Assembly: GCA_030248215.1 (NCBI GenBank)
Contig: JASANG010000904.1
Span: 62,001 to 126,000, forward strand
DNA from: Enoplolaimus lenunculus
Taxonomy: Eukaryota; Nematoda; Enoplea; Enoplida; Thoracostomopsidae
Reading direction: 5' to 3'
Length of the DNA stretch: 64,000 nucleotides
This document shows, in pieces, positions 43,101-54,506 of the stretch; positions within the stretch are counted from its first letter, which is position 1; each line of letters starts with the position of its first letter. Position numbers and translations under genes: made by a program. The notes beneath the pieces are model-generated. The model saw only the letters and a program-made list of their open reading frames with translations, was not told the DNA's origin and did not search any database.

Positions 43101-46100
43101 GTATGTTTAACTAACTTGATCGTAAACCACATTGAATTTACGTCACACTTGTGGCGGAAGAGTGTCAACTTACAATTGAAATCATAAGGTATTTAGACTT
43201 TCTGCAAACTTCGGCCGCGCGCATTTGATTGGTATCACGGCAATTCTTCGTCCGAGAACACTTGCCTTAGCTAACCATTCATTGATCGAGTTTGAAGCGT
43301 TATGAACAGTTTATTCAGATTCCTCGCGCCCAAAAATCATCCAGCGCTGAAATTAGATTGCTTGTACTCCTAATAATGAGGGAAAATTTAAAAAGTCCTA
43401 ATTTAGGCTTAGTCAATTAAGTTAATATGCAAATTAGTTACTAGTTAACTATTCATTTATTGGTTTCGAAGGTTTATAAACACTTTATTTTGAATTCTCG
43501 TATCCAAAAGCCTGTAATGCTGAAATTAGATTGCTTGTAACCTTAACAGTGCAATACAGTAAAAAGTCCTAATTTATGGTTAATCGAATATGCAAATTAG
43601 CCTGTAGCTAATAAACTGCTTAAAATTTTAAAACCACAATGCAATGTTAACACCCCAGAATAAGAAGCTTTCAAACAAAAAATTATCAAAGTTGGTTCAG
43701 CGCTTCCTGAGGTTCTTTTCGGACAGACAGGCGGACCGATCGACATCCACCTTTCGACCCCTGAGTACAAAGCATAAAGCACTTTGTGAAATTCGCTTCG
43801 CATAAAAAAGGCCAATGTTCCGCATTGTCGTTGTAATTTAATTGTTATTGCTACTGCGAAGTTCATAAGCTTAGCGCAAAGATTTATCTGAATTAAAAAT
43901 TATACTACCGTAGCTACATGATACCCATTATATGGCTCGAACAATGTTTCAATGACTGACCCAAATTGTCTTTATTAATCTCAAATGTTTTTGCCTAAAT
44001 TTCAGTGCGTTTGGCAAACTTATTTGCTTGTTGTCAAACAAGGTTGCAGATTATACAACGAACGCCGTTTACTCAGCGGAACGATGGTGATCTTGACGTT
44101 AGGCTTCACAGCATTAATATTTGTTATGGTCTATGAAAGTGCACTGGTTAGCACGTTGACAAGAACTAGCCAACGCATTTCGTTTACCTCGACTACAGAA
44201 CTCACGGATTTGGTAAACTTTTGTGTGCTAAATTTGTCCACAAACATTTTGAAAATACCAAAGTTTCAAAACTAAGCATTTATTAAGGCCGGATTAGTTG
44301 TTTACCATCGATTCGATGTGGTTAGCACGTTTTCGCATAGGCGTATAAGCACAGGGGGCCTGGGGCGTCCGACCCTCACTTTCTGCGCAGGGGTCCAAAA
44401 ACTAATTTGTCACCTCCCATTGATTGGGTCGAAATAAAACTTATTATATACCCACCAGAGTACAACGGGAGTTACAAGTTACCGGAACGGGAATTGGAAA
44501 AACTTACTGGAAACGGGACCGCAACCGGAAAATGAAAAGACATGCCACCGAAGAATTCTTTTTAATTTTTTTGCAATATTATTGGTGAAAACACCTTAGT
44601 TGGAGATAGGTATTCACTTTATCTGCTGTAGTTTAGATTTTCATAATCTACGGAACCGAAGCGAAATCTACGTACAATGGTTTATTTTCGGCGATTGTCA
44701 AGGTTTGCATACTATACTAATAAAGTCTATTTAATTTTTATTGTCATTTTTTAGTAAAATATCTTACTTTCTACCGACCAAATTTTAACCCCGGAATTTT
44801 TCTTCCGGAAAACATTTACCAGAACCGGAAAAGGTAAAAATATATGCCGGAGCCGGAATTTTGGTTGCACCCTGAATTGTTCACAGTCATTGGACGTTTG
44901 AAGTTTAGGGATAACTATATGTGCAATTAGCGGTTAGTTTATAAAATATAATGAAACAAATTTTGTTCAGGGCTCGGACCTCCCACCCCCACTTTTCAAT
45001 CCGTGGCTACGCCCTTGCGTTTTCGAGTTTTCGAGCAACAAAATATAACCTTTGTTTTAAAACAAATCATCCACTAAATTAGTATCTGTTTTGCTTTCTA
45101 ATTTTTGTACTATTTCTAACTGTTTTTAAATTTATAGTTTCAAATTTTACAGTTTCAATATTTTAGATACGACAAGGCAAATACAAGCTGGTCAACGACA
45201 CTGGATCAGGAAGCACATTCTTCTGGCAGGATGTTATCAAAGGACGAACGAAAGCCTTTCGTGACTTAAACAGTGTTCTCACTAAGAACTCAATAGTACA
45301 CGAAGGTAACGTTACAAAGCTGATGGAAATGCTTGAAAATGATCCAACTTTGGTTTATCCAGGACAAGATCGACATTACGGTACGTTGCTTGTAGCGGTT
45401 GGGTATCAAATATTAAGCCGCTTTGAACGAGAAAATTTATCTTTTGCCACAGGCTTTCAGTTGAATCAGATCACACCGTGCTATTTGAATCAAAACACCT
45501 ATTATGTCGAATTGTGAAAACTGTACAAGATCGTATACAGTTATATCCAAAAAGTCCTTATATGAAACACGACATATTCAATACGATGTCACATGATGCT
45601 GACTGCGTTTGCTAGAGCGAATAGAAAATATATCAAGATTTCAACCGGAACAAAATTTAGTCGGAACCGGAATTGGAGTAGGGATTCAAATTATTTGTTT
45701 AAGCCAGAATCAAAGTTGCAAGTAATAGTTGTGATACACATTTTATTGTTTGGAAAAATTTTCGAAACTATTTTGTAACAAATAAACTTCAAACGCAAGC
45801 ATACAACGTAAGACCTGGTTTCATTTCATTCAATACAGAAAAGTTTTAGCTTAAGCATTATTCATCAGTACTTTAATTAAAAAATGTTGACATAATTATA
45901 TTTACGTTTTTTAGCGCAAACAGTACTACTAAAAGGTCGATGCGGATTGCATTTTGTAGCAGATCAAGATTATCCACAAAGCTCGTCGGTGGCGTATATT
46001 TTTCGACGAAATACAACAATTGTTCCGCTTTTTAGCAATATGATTACAACGATGACGACAATGATACATTATATCGAACAAAAATACGTTAGTTTTTATT

Positions 46101-46780
46101 GTTATTTATTCATTTTTGTATTCATAATATGTCAGTTTTAATTTTTTTATTATTTTTGTATTCATCGACTTTATATTATTCATAATCCTGTGTCTAAAAG
46201 GTCACAAAGCTATTTTGACAACCTACTTGTAAGACGACAAGTAGTATTTCATCTAGACCTGAGTTGTGCTCAAACGGTCTTCGCTCACCATATGTAATTT
46301 GCATGTTGCTTTTTGTATTACTTCATCAATGTTGGAGTACACCTCCAGTAAAGCCATGCATGCTTACATCGTTGTACAATATTCAAAACCTCAAATGCAA
46401 CGCCAGTGTTGGGACAAGCTAGGGTGCCCCCCCAGACAAAATTTCGGGGTGGTGGACCTTTGCGAACATTTTCAAATTTATAGCTTAAAATGTTGTTAAG
46501 GGGGGCTATCTTTGGGGAAGAGCCCAAAATGGGGGTAGACATTCTAGAAAATGGTCGAAACTTACAGTATGTTTTATTTATTCAGATTGATTATGAAATT
46601 TCACGAGGATTACAACTTTGTACTCCGGCAAATTTTAACGCCCACATTGCGCTTCGCTTGGAACATTTCCATGGCATTAATGTGTTGTGCTTGATAATTG
46701 TCGGCGCATCGTTTTTCACGTTTGTGGTTGAACGAGTTTGTGGAATTTGTATTCGGTTCGTCAACACGAAGACTAAATAG
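40138..46780 (+). CDS. Ionotropic glutamate receptor-like channel subunit, short form
   Basis: Six exons joined in phase: 40138-40455, 42828-43088, 44006-44212, 45167-45380, 45915-46087 and 46586-46780; 455 aa. Ligand-binding half S1 includes KITEARMEHFDFTVPIPYF, where ITxxR keeps the agonist carboxyl-binding Arg (residue 105). M1 is near 148-166. The pore loop has W..TYLLVVKQGC with QGC at 205-207, and M3 lies near 219-243. S2 includes NDTGSGSTFFW, and M4 is near 422-447. The canonical M3 motif SYTANLAAFLT is reduced to VYESALVSTLT, and no S2 acidic residue equivalent to GluA2 E705 is evident. There is no amino-terminal domain and no signal peptide from this ATG, which directly follows TAA, so a 5' exon may be missing. 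Resembles the short iGluR-related receptors of nematodes or insect IRs. Confidence 0.87.
41658..41967 (-). other. GC-rich open stretch in iGluR intron 1, origin unknown
   Basis: Two overlapping minus-strand frames are open. One reads SPVSPTPRNISRRAKTRP with a Pro/Gln-rich tail. GC content is far above the surroundings. The composition resembles the N-terminal part of a LINE ORF, and a 5' fragment of such an element is one reading. Not a supported gene. Confidence 0.25.
42232..42465 (-). repeat. SINE-like repeat with tRNA-like core, copy 2 (in iGluR intron 1)
   Basis: Minus strand: A-box TTGACGCAGTGGTAGAACGC, B-box GATCGATCCCC, tail AGCTGCTTAGTAAAAAGGTC. Same family as 21475-21710. Confidence 0.65.
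42599..42760 (+). mobile_element. MITE family 2 copy, hAT-like, in iGluR intron 1
   Basis: 162 bp; starts CAAGCGCACAGCCAGCTCACC-like and ends TTGGCTACGGGCCCG. Flanked by a perfect 8-bp duplication CTGTGACG (42591-42598 and 42761-42768), the target size of hAT transposons. Non-coding. Confidence 0.75.
43290..43630. repeat. Direct repeat, two units of about 173 bases in iGluR intron 2
   Basis: GCTGAAATTAGATTGCTTGTA begins at 43346 and again at 43519. AAAAAGTCCTAATTTA and ATATGCAAATTAG also recur at the same spacing. Confidence 0.7.
44456..44874. repeat. CAGGGTGCAACCGG-family repeat in iGluR intron 3
   Basis: Starts CAGAGTACAACGGGA, ends GGTTGCACCCTG, with ACCGGAA motifs inside. No target duplication is readable, so the ends may belong to different copies. 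Confidence 0.45.
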
Positions 46781-46904
46781 TATTTTATGCGCAACGGCCA
46801 AAACTAATACCTGAAACCGTGTAAAATTATGAACCTTCATAGTAATTAAATGTAAATGTATTATCAAAATCAGATGAATGCATTTGTTCCGAACAAAGAT
46901 GTCA

Positions 46905-47070
46905 CAGGCCCGCAGCCAGCTCACCTTGTTAGGGGGGTTGAAAATTTTCCAGGAGGGGCATATAAAGATTTTCAATGAGTTACAAGCAAGGTTGAAAATT
47001 CTTTAAGGGGCCAAAATTTTGTCCAGGGGGCTGAGCCCCTCCTGCCCCCTCCCCCTTGGCTACGGGCCCG
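46905..47070 (+). mobile_element. MITE family 2 copy, hAT-like, 3' of iGluR
   Basis: 166 bp. Starts CAGGCCCGCAGCCAGCTCAC and ends TTGGCTACGGGCCCG. Flanks AGATGTCA and GGATGCCG differ by three transitions only, fitting a decayed 8-bp duplication. Confidence 0.65.
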
Positions 47071-47721
47071 GGATGCCGTCTGAAAATAAAAATATTACCC
47101 AAACCCGAAGGCAGAATTGAGGCATTGAAAGGGGTTTTAGTTCAAAAGATTTATTATCCACAATTCAATTGTATTTTTCAAAATAACTATTAATCTTGTG
47201 CCCGCCCCCTATGGAAGAACCATTTTAAAACGTGGTACTACCATACCAAATTAAAATTTCAATTTAACTGCTAAAATTGGGTGTAGGCTACTAAGGATGT
47301 GTATATAATTAATGGCTTGAGTAGTTTTATAATAACTAGTAAATCGGTAGTTGCACACATGTGCCACTTTCATAATGTAACCGGTTTGGCTACCTTTTAT
47401 AGGCCCGTTCCATATCGAAATTAAGTAAATACGTAAAATCATGTATAAAAACAACTGTCCTATTTTTTAACCAAAGGACAATTTTTTGCACCAAACCCCT
47501 TAACCGTATTAATAGCTACTTAAAATTACCACAGTATCTAATAGCTACGGTTTTAGTTTTACATAAATACCTTACACCCCTGAAGATGTTAATCTTAGAC
47601 ATAGCGTTCCAATTATTTGAATGTGAATAGTATCAAAAATTACAATGTTCCAAGTTCGTTTTTTCCAACTTTTACTATGCAGATTTGAAATGAACTGACT
47701 TATTATACATGTGGGGTTCAT

Positions 47722-48365
47722 GTTATAACCGGGGCAGCTTGGGACACGTTTTGTCCTTATTAGACTGTTTGGTAACATTTTGTCTGCATGTAGACCTCAT
47801 AGCGTACAAAAATTCGTATATGTCTGTTATATCATGTATACGTCACCTTTTCTTCTTCAATATTATATGATATTCGAGGTATTGTACGCGAATATCATAT
47901 GATATATTATTAAATGTTTCCATGCTTGAGGTAACATGCCCGAATTGTCCTGTTGAAGATCATATGATGCTAGAATGTGAACTTTGAATTTTTGAAGTAT
48001 GAAGCTGTAGTTGGAAGCGATTTTGTGTCGGAACGGTTTGCAGGAGTGTATTTGGTATTTAAAGCACATCTAGGCCTCTGTCGTTCAACTTTCCATTCAT
48101 TTATGCGCACCAAAGATTACACTGTCCCGCTGAATAGCATATGATATTCGTTGAAATTTTGGAATATCACAAGATATTCCCATAAATGTCCCACAGTATC
48201 ACACGACATACCGTCCCTTGTGCACATTGATCACTTGAGAGCGGTGGTTTATAAGCTGTCATATAACATTCGAGTTTTGTCTGCTGATCCGATATAAGAG
48301 CCCGAAATTTAACTGACGTCGAATCAACATGGAACAAACCGTATCCCGCCTGCCCCGGTTATAAC
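47722..48365. mobile_element. MITE with long terminal inverted repeats
   Basis: 644 bp. Left end GTTATAACCGGGGCAGCTTG; right end is the inverted counterpart (TGCCCCGGTTATAAC), about 27 matching positions with a few mismatches. The interior repeats the palindromic motif ATATCATATGATAT/CATATGATATTCG near 47865, 47890 and 48139. No coding capacity. The superfamily is not clear. Confidence 0.65.
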
Positions 48366-48950
48366 GTGATCCCCGCAACACGTATAAAAATTTGCGTTTA
48401 CAGAAAGTTTCTAGCATTACCGTATATTTACGAAGATACACTGTATCTATTTTGCATATGCTACAGCGCTGACGAAAATATTGTGATACATGAAAAATGC
48501 AAAAAATTTTCAAGGATCTTCCACGTGGGCATCTGATACAAACAGTATATTTAATAGCTTCAAAAGAATTTATTCAAAACGAGAATAATAAAAACTAAAA
48601 ACAGTTTTAAAATGTAGTATTTTTACTCGTTTAAAACTTGGTAGTGTATTGTATATCTGATTCATTTAAGTTAAATGTAACTGCGTCTGCTTTAATGACG
48701 ACAACGGACCCAAGTGGTAAGAAAATAGCCAAGAAAATTTTGGTTTTACAGGGAAGCGTGGCACTTTCAAGGCATTGCATCGGGGTTCGGGTGGTTATTA
48801 TCTTGCGTCCGGCAGTCTAAAAGTTACACGCAACTATGAAGAAACATGTTCCGTTTGTTTCTATATTTTTTGTCTCAATGATTGTTATAGTCCATAACTC
48901 TATATAATTAAAGGTGCAAAACCTCGCATACATATATTGAACACCATTTC

Positions 48951-49193
48951 CGCTAGCGGATCCAGACTGGGGCAGGAGTGCGCAGGCTTCCCCCGTCACA
49001 AATTTTTTGGTGTTAAAATTGGTAGGTTCCTACCTTACAATTTTTGCCCTCAGAAAAATTGTTTTTGCAAAAAAAATTTTCCCGCAGATTTTTTCGTGAT
49101 AAAATGGTAAGGTCAAAAACTACCGTACAATTTTTGCGGTTCAAAACATTTGCCAACCCAACCCACTGTCAAAAATTTTTGGATCCGCCTCTA
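48951..49193. mobile_element. MITE family 3 copy, hAT-like
   Basis: 243 bp between CGCTAGCGGATCCAG and GGATCCGCCTCTA. Flanks ACCATTTC and ACCGTTTC agree in 7 of 8 bases, an 8-bp duplication. Non-coding. Confidence 0.7.
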
Positions 49194-49289
49194 ACCGTTT
49201 CAACAGTAAATTTAAAAACGTATGCAAATTAAATGTGTTACTAAATTTTGATTAGTATAGTGTATCTTGCAAACGGCATTCATTTTGTT

Positions 49290-49480
49290 GGCCCATGTAT
49301 AGAACAGAGCCGGAACAGTAGTATAAGCATATTCCTAAGCCTAAGCCTAAGCTTAAGCCTAAGCGTATGGGTGAGCCTATTCCTAAGCCTAAGCCTAAGC
49401 CTAAGCAAAAAACAGTCTAAAGCTTAAACTGACTATTATAGCCCCTCCAGAAAGCGATCCAGCCCTGTTCTAAACATGGG
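49290..49480. mobile_element. MITE carrying telomere-like TTAGGC repeats
   Basis: 191 bp. Ends GGCCCATGTATAGAACAG and its inverted match CTGTTCTAAACATGGG, flanked by a perfect 10-bp direct repeat TCATTTTGTT (49280-49289 and 49481-49490). The interior holds about eight CCTAAG(C) units in two runs. Target size of 9-10 suggests a Mutator-like source. Confidence 0.7.
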
Positions 49481-50739
49481 TCATTTTGTTTATGTATTAT
49501 TCTATAAAAAGATTTTTTGTTGCGTTTCCACATTTCGGTGCAAAATATGTTGACTTCGGTTGCAAATATTGCAACCAGGTTGACTAATATTTACTAAACC
49601 CATGTTAATGAAGCAAACGCTAAAGTTTAAAATACATTTATGTTCAAAAATTATTATAGATTAAAACTTCATTAAGATGTTTTCGTTTATATGTGGTTTA
49701 GTTAAATCTAACATAGAGTCCGCGAACTAAAATAAGTAAAGGGGCGTCCAGGTTTCTCTTGGGTCCAAAAAGGAGTAGGTTTAGATTCTAGATTATACTT
49801 TTTTGCTTAGGCTTAGGCTGATGAACACATTTTTGCAACGCTTAAGCTTAGGCTTAAGCTTAGGGATACGCTTAATTTGCAGTTACGCCCCTTAAGGTAA
49901 TATTGGCCAAAAAATGTATACATACGTGGAAACGTTGCTCAACATGAAACACGTTGTTACGCTATAGCTTGACGCCTTCAAAAAATAGCTCGTATTTTCC
50001 AATAGCTGTAGCGTCTATCAGCAGCTAGCGATATGGTTTAAACAAGAGAGTGCACAAAATGGTTACATTCAAAAAATATTGGCAAAGGCAGCAGTGCGCT
50101 ATCCGCGGGTAAACGCGGGTTGGGTATAGAATTTCAGCCGCGGGTATATATACCCGAGGATAAAAATTGTATCACGCGGGTAAAAAATTAACAGTTTCTT
50201 CCCGCGCCAATCTTAAGTTTTAACGTGCAAAGATACGATATTGTCTGTTTTACTTTCGATCAGTTGCGGTCCGGTGCTTTATTTAGTTTGGTTTGAAATT
50301 TTGTTGATTCTAGCAAACTTTCGTGTGTAAGTGTCGTTGAAACTATAACGCAAAACTTCATTAAAGTGCAAAGCGCCTGCTATTTTTAAAATACTGATTT
50401 AACTTCAGACGCGGGTCAAAGATGAGTCGCGGGTAGATCTTTTTTGCGCAGGTACACCCGCGTGGAAAAAAATTCATATTTGCGTGAATAAGGCGCGGGT
50501 CGGGTAAAAAAATTCTTACCCACATCCAACTCTGGCGCCGTCACAAGAAGCTGTTTGGAATTTTAGCAATTTTAATTGACGCGCTTAAATGTAAAGTTTT
50601 ACCAGACTTTTCATCAAGCAGTATTAGATGCTATGCAATGTTGAGAATATGTTCTTTTGGTTTCAATGTTTATAGTCATAAAATTTGGAAGCATAATATA
50701 AATTCGCACTGCATTAAATCATTCGGTCAATGTATAGGA

Positions 50740-51048
50740 AAGGAACAGAACAGTAGTATAAAGCGTATTCCTAAGTCTAAGCCTTCTGCACTAACATAGC
50801 TTCCGCGGTAGACATACATTTTCTAGCTTCTAAAATATTTTATGTTTTGTTTCATTTGCCAGCTCATGTAACACTCAGGGTTGGAACGCTTTTCTGCGGG
50901 ACTGCCGTAAAGTAAGCTTAAGGTTTAGATTTATTTTTGCATTGCCTGCCTTACGCTTGGGCTCAGGTATAAGATCCTTCTTAAGCTTGGTCTTAGGCTT
51001 AGGCTTAGGAATATGTTTATACTACTGTTACGACCCTGTTCTATTCAT
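50740..51048. repeat. Second telomere-like repeat copy, larger
   Basis: Left part GAACAGAACAGTAGTATAAAG with CCTAAGTCTAAGCC. Right part GGCTTAGGCTTAGG, then TATACTACTGTTACGACCCTG and TTCTAT, the inverted counterpart. It ends about 30 bases before the LRR-like gene's acceptor. Confidence 0.55.
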
Positions 51049-51079
51049 CACAACACATAACCAAATGTATCTTTTACAG

Positions 51080-53695
51080 AAACTTCTACCGCTGATATTT
51101 GCAAACCAAAAACTCTATTTGCTACAATACAATGCGGCCCGAAAAAGGTTCAGTTAAAAGTTCGGTTAGCAGAAATAGCATCATCTGCAAATGCGTTGAA
51201 TTTGCCGACATCGCCAAATGCTGAAGAAATTCCTAAACCCAAACGCTCAGATTACGCAGATTTCAGCTATTGGCTTAGCAATCGTTTTTCGAATCCTAAA
51301 ATCGATGTTAAACCCACGGAACTTGTCTACAACTCAGCTGTATCGTTGGTCGATTTTTATTCGCTGTTTTTGGTGGATTTAAACGAAAGTGTAACATATA
51401 TTTCGGCTGCTGAAGCTGATATTTTAGACATTACATATCAACTGAAAAATATTCAACGAATCAGCGTTGAGCAACCAAAATTATGTACTTTACATCGAGC
51501 ATCGTTTGTTGAGGAAGACGAGCCGCCGTCATATGTGAATTATCCGGATTCAGTAAATAATGTTCAAATTGTCGATTGGGTTCTGATAGACGAAAGCTGC
51601 CTGCTTCAGTACGAAAACATACATAAAACAATAATGGTAGAAAAGATTACATACTTATCGTAAGTGCTTTAATGCAAAACTTTTGTTTAACTCAACAATA
51701 GTCTGATGTTGTAGATATTTTATAAGACCAAATACTGAAGTATATTAAAAGCACAAAAATAAGTTTTAAACTAAATATTAAGTTTGAAACTAAATATTAT
51801 GAATGCTAGTCTGCCAGCTTTTCGGGATGCGCCAAAGTACTTACAAATTTTCCTTTCATAGAACAATCACGTGTATTTAAGAAATTATTGTAAACAAAGT
51901 AATCCTGGAAAGTTGCCCAAAATACGTATGTGGGGTGTTCCAGCTTTAATATATAGATATTCACTCGTAGTTCACACATACTGTCTTGCTATTTCAGGCC
52001 TGTAGCCAGCTCACCATGCTGGGTGACTAAATTGGATTCTGGAGGCGCATACAAGGGATTTCGACGACTTACAAGCAAGGTTGAAAATTTTCTAGGAAGA
52101 GCAATATAATTTGTCGGGAGACTAAGCCCCCCTGGTTTTCCTCTGGCTCGGTCACTTGATATTTTAAAGTTTTTGTTCATTTTTAAATGGTGTTACAGTT
52201 CATATTAACCCGTGAACGATTTTATATTCTTTCTGTTTCTTAAAAAATAATATACTGAAGAATTAAAAGCAAAGGAATACCGAGATCACTATACAAATGC
52301 GTTCTGTTAGGTAAGGAACAATTAGTTGTTTCTGGTTATTTCTGAATTAACAGTAACTATTAACTCACTCTGAATTGAGTTAGTTCCGAGTGAGTTGATT
52401 AATAAACTAAGTATGAATTCAGTAATTTCAGAATTCTGACTTCTGAAAGACATACTTCTGAATTAGGCATTTCGAACTCAGAATTCTGAAACGATTGAAT
52501 TCATACTCAGTTTAGCAATCACTCACCCGGAATAAACCCAACTCTGAGTGAGTGTATATTTGCTGCTACTTCAGCAATAACAAGAAATAACTTAAATTCT
52601 CTCTGTGTTGATTAATCAATTCATTGAAATTTACAATGAACCATAATTCTGAACCATAACCTTCCCAGTCTTCCAGTTCGTCTGTCTTTGAACGGATAAG
52701 CCGTTACTGTTGATACGGGCTGATATTTCAGTAAGTAATTGAATAATTTTAGTATCACCAACAAGCTACCTCAATCTATTGAATTGCAAGAATTTAAATT
52801 AATCGCGTTGCTTGAAGTATGCAAACAGCTTAAGCAAATTCAGTTAACCCGAATTCCGATAACGTTATTAAACTTTACAACTCCGCAAGAGTTTGTTTCC
52901 GTATCTGCCAGTTTACGAATGATTTCACTGTTAAACTGTGACATCAAAAAGCACCCGGACTGCCACAGCGAATTCTACTTTGTTAGCTGCGCTCCGGCCT
53001 CGGTTCAACAATTAAAGCTCAATTATAGCGATATTGCAGACGGCCATTTGGTTACACCTGAATTGCTCGAAACGCCGTTAAATACAATCACGATTTTGTC
53101 GCTAAAAGGCGTTCAAGCGTTCACCACTGAAGCGTTGATGAATTTAAATTTTCCGGATTTAATTTCGTTGAACATTTCTGAAACACCGGCGGCAAGCCAA
53201 GCATCAGTAATCAAGAAACTTATCAATTTGCGTCAATCAGGACAATTGGGTGATCTCCAAGAACTCTATATTGCTGTCATACCTGATATCGAATTACAAT
53301 TCGATGCTAACGAAATTGGTCAACTATACGACCTATTAAAACGTTTCAAATCACTTACCAGGTTGGATTTAGCCAATCGCGATGAGATTACGAACGATGT
53401 CGAACAGTTAAACAAATGTCATTCGTTCATTGCTCAATCAATGGATTCGTTGACTCATTTTAGCGTTACTGGAACAACGTTCGCTACTGTTGATGCATTT
53501 CAAGCGTTTGTTCACAAACGTGAAGTAGAAGCAGCACGAAGACCTTCGGACGACGGGTTGTACTGGTTGAATGTTTATTGGAATGGGGCCAGAGAGATTT
53601 TATTGCCGAATATAAATCAAAATTTAACTCAAAGAAGCATTGTTAAAGCAAGAATACGTGTTGTGTCCGAGGAGCAAAACATTGATGAAGTGTAA
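51080..53695 (+). CDS. Leucine-rich-repeat-like protein, unrecognised, 5' end missing
   Basis: Two exons seen, 51080-51659 and 52753-53695 (GT-AG, phase matched), giving about 507 aa. The first exon opens after CTTTTACAG with an incomplete codon, has TAA in frame at 51058 and no early ATG, so at least one upstream exon exists. Exon 1 encodes a mixed region (DYADFSYWLSNRF; SLVDFYSLFLVDLNE) with spaced LxxIxRI/IVDWVLIDES. Exon 2 has irregular leucine-rich units such as LKQIQLTRIPITLLN, LRMISLLNCDI, VQQLKLNYSDIADG, ITILSLKGV, LISLNISETPA, LQELYIAVIPD and LTRLDLANRDEIT. There is no TM segment or signal. It resembles LRR adaptors of ubiquitin ligases (ZYG-11/F-box type) in style only; no family is claimed. 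A hAT-like MITE starts 11 bases after the stop. Confidence 0.75.
51995..52156 (+). mobile_element. MITE family 2 copy in the LRR-like gene intron
   Basis: 162 bp from CAGGCCTGTAGCCAGCTCAC to GGCTCGGTCACT. Flanks TGCTATTT and TGATATTT match in 7 of 8. Confidence 0.65.
52335..52560. repeat. GAGTTGA/TCAACTC-type dispersed repeat
   Basis: GTTATTTCTGAATTAACAGT, then ACTCACTCTGAATTGAGTTA and many related words. A relative lies at 63565-63770. Confidence 0.5.
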
Positions 53696-53706
53696 ATGTA
53701 GAACGT

Positions 53707-53888
53707 CCTGTCGGATCCAAAGAGGATGCCACATACTGGCCTTGCAGCCTAGAGATCAAAAAAACCAAAATTTTGTATCAAGCTTTAGTAGGCACTAAAA
53801 GTTGCGCTTGGCTTCCCGGTCGCTTCGCTTGCAAGCTTTCACTATTGCGTGGCGTCTTCCACCTAAAATTGCTGTGGATCCACCACTG
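53707..53888. mobile_element. MITE family 3 copy directly behind the LRR-like stop codon
   Basis: 182 bp from CCTGTCGGATCCA to GGATCCACCACTG. Flanks TAGAACGT and GAGAACGT match in 7 of 8, an 8-bp duplication. It starts 11 bases after the stop, so it forms part of the 3' UTR. Confidence 0.65.
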
Positions 53889-54506
53889 GAGAACGTGATC
53901 TCAGGAAAATGGATTCAGCGGCGGACAGAACGAGATGTCAAGAATCATTTCTGAAAAATAAATCCTCACAGAATCGTTACGTAACGGTATGCCAATTATG
54001 CCTTATTAATACCAAATCTTTTAGATGTTCTTTCGGAGCCGACAACGTCCAATCAAATGTCGCCGCTACACGATCGACGATGCATGTCTAAATTATAAGT
54101 AGATCTAAAATCGTCGTGAACAACAGTTTGCAACTGCGTGCATTTCGTTGACAAACAAATGCACCGGCACGTGTTCTGTTTTATGATGCGAATTCCCACC
54201 CTTTTTAAAAGGAAAATACCTCAAATTTGTTCCAATGAAAAATTCGGACAGTATTCTCATGACGATAAATATAAATCGTTGCTATATTAATGTTAAAAAT
54301 ACTTCTCGTATGTAAAAACGGCTCCAAGTGACATCGACTTCCTTAACAGTAGAACAGATCATGCAAAACGCACAAATGTCAATGGAAAATTGGTAACTTC
54401 GGCATGCATGTGTATGAGTTTATTATGCGTTCTTGTCTGCACCTGATCTTTGCATGGACCGTTTCTATAAAAAGTCAGAAGTATATAAACTATTTTGTTG
54501 TGTCCA

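Larger units (their letters stand above)
46781..51079. other. iGluR-to-LRR gene interval, made largely of small elements
   Basis: Four elements are separately listed (46905, 47722, 48951, 49290). A CGCGGGTA-rich repeat lies at about 50100-50530, and a second telomere-like repeat at 50740-51048. The 5' exon of the LRR-like gene must be here. A possible one is ATG at 48695 with donor after 48716 and a phase-matching acceptor before 48752, but that intron would be only 35 bases, so it is not called. Confidence 0.5.

Noticed and set aside
48695-48840. Possible first exons (MTTTDPS then KRGTFKALHRG) of the LRR-like gene
   Set aside because: The intron would be 35 bases, the unspliced frame is also open, and no good donor leads on in the needed phase to 51080.
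49300-49440. Reading the TTAGGC tract as a chromosome end or subtelomere
   Set aside because: It lies inside a short element with inverted ends and a 10-bp target duplication, with ordinary genes on both sides.
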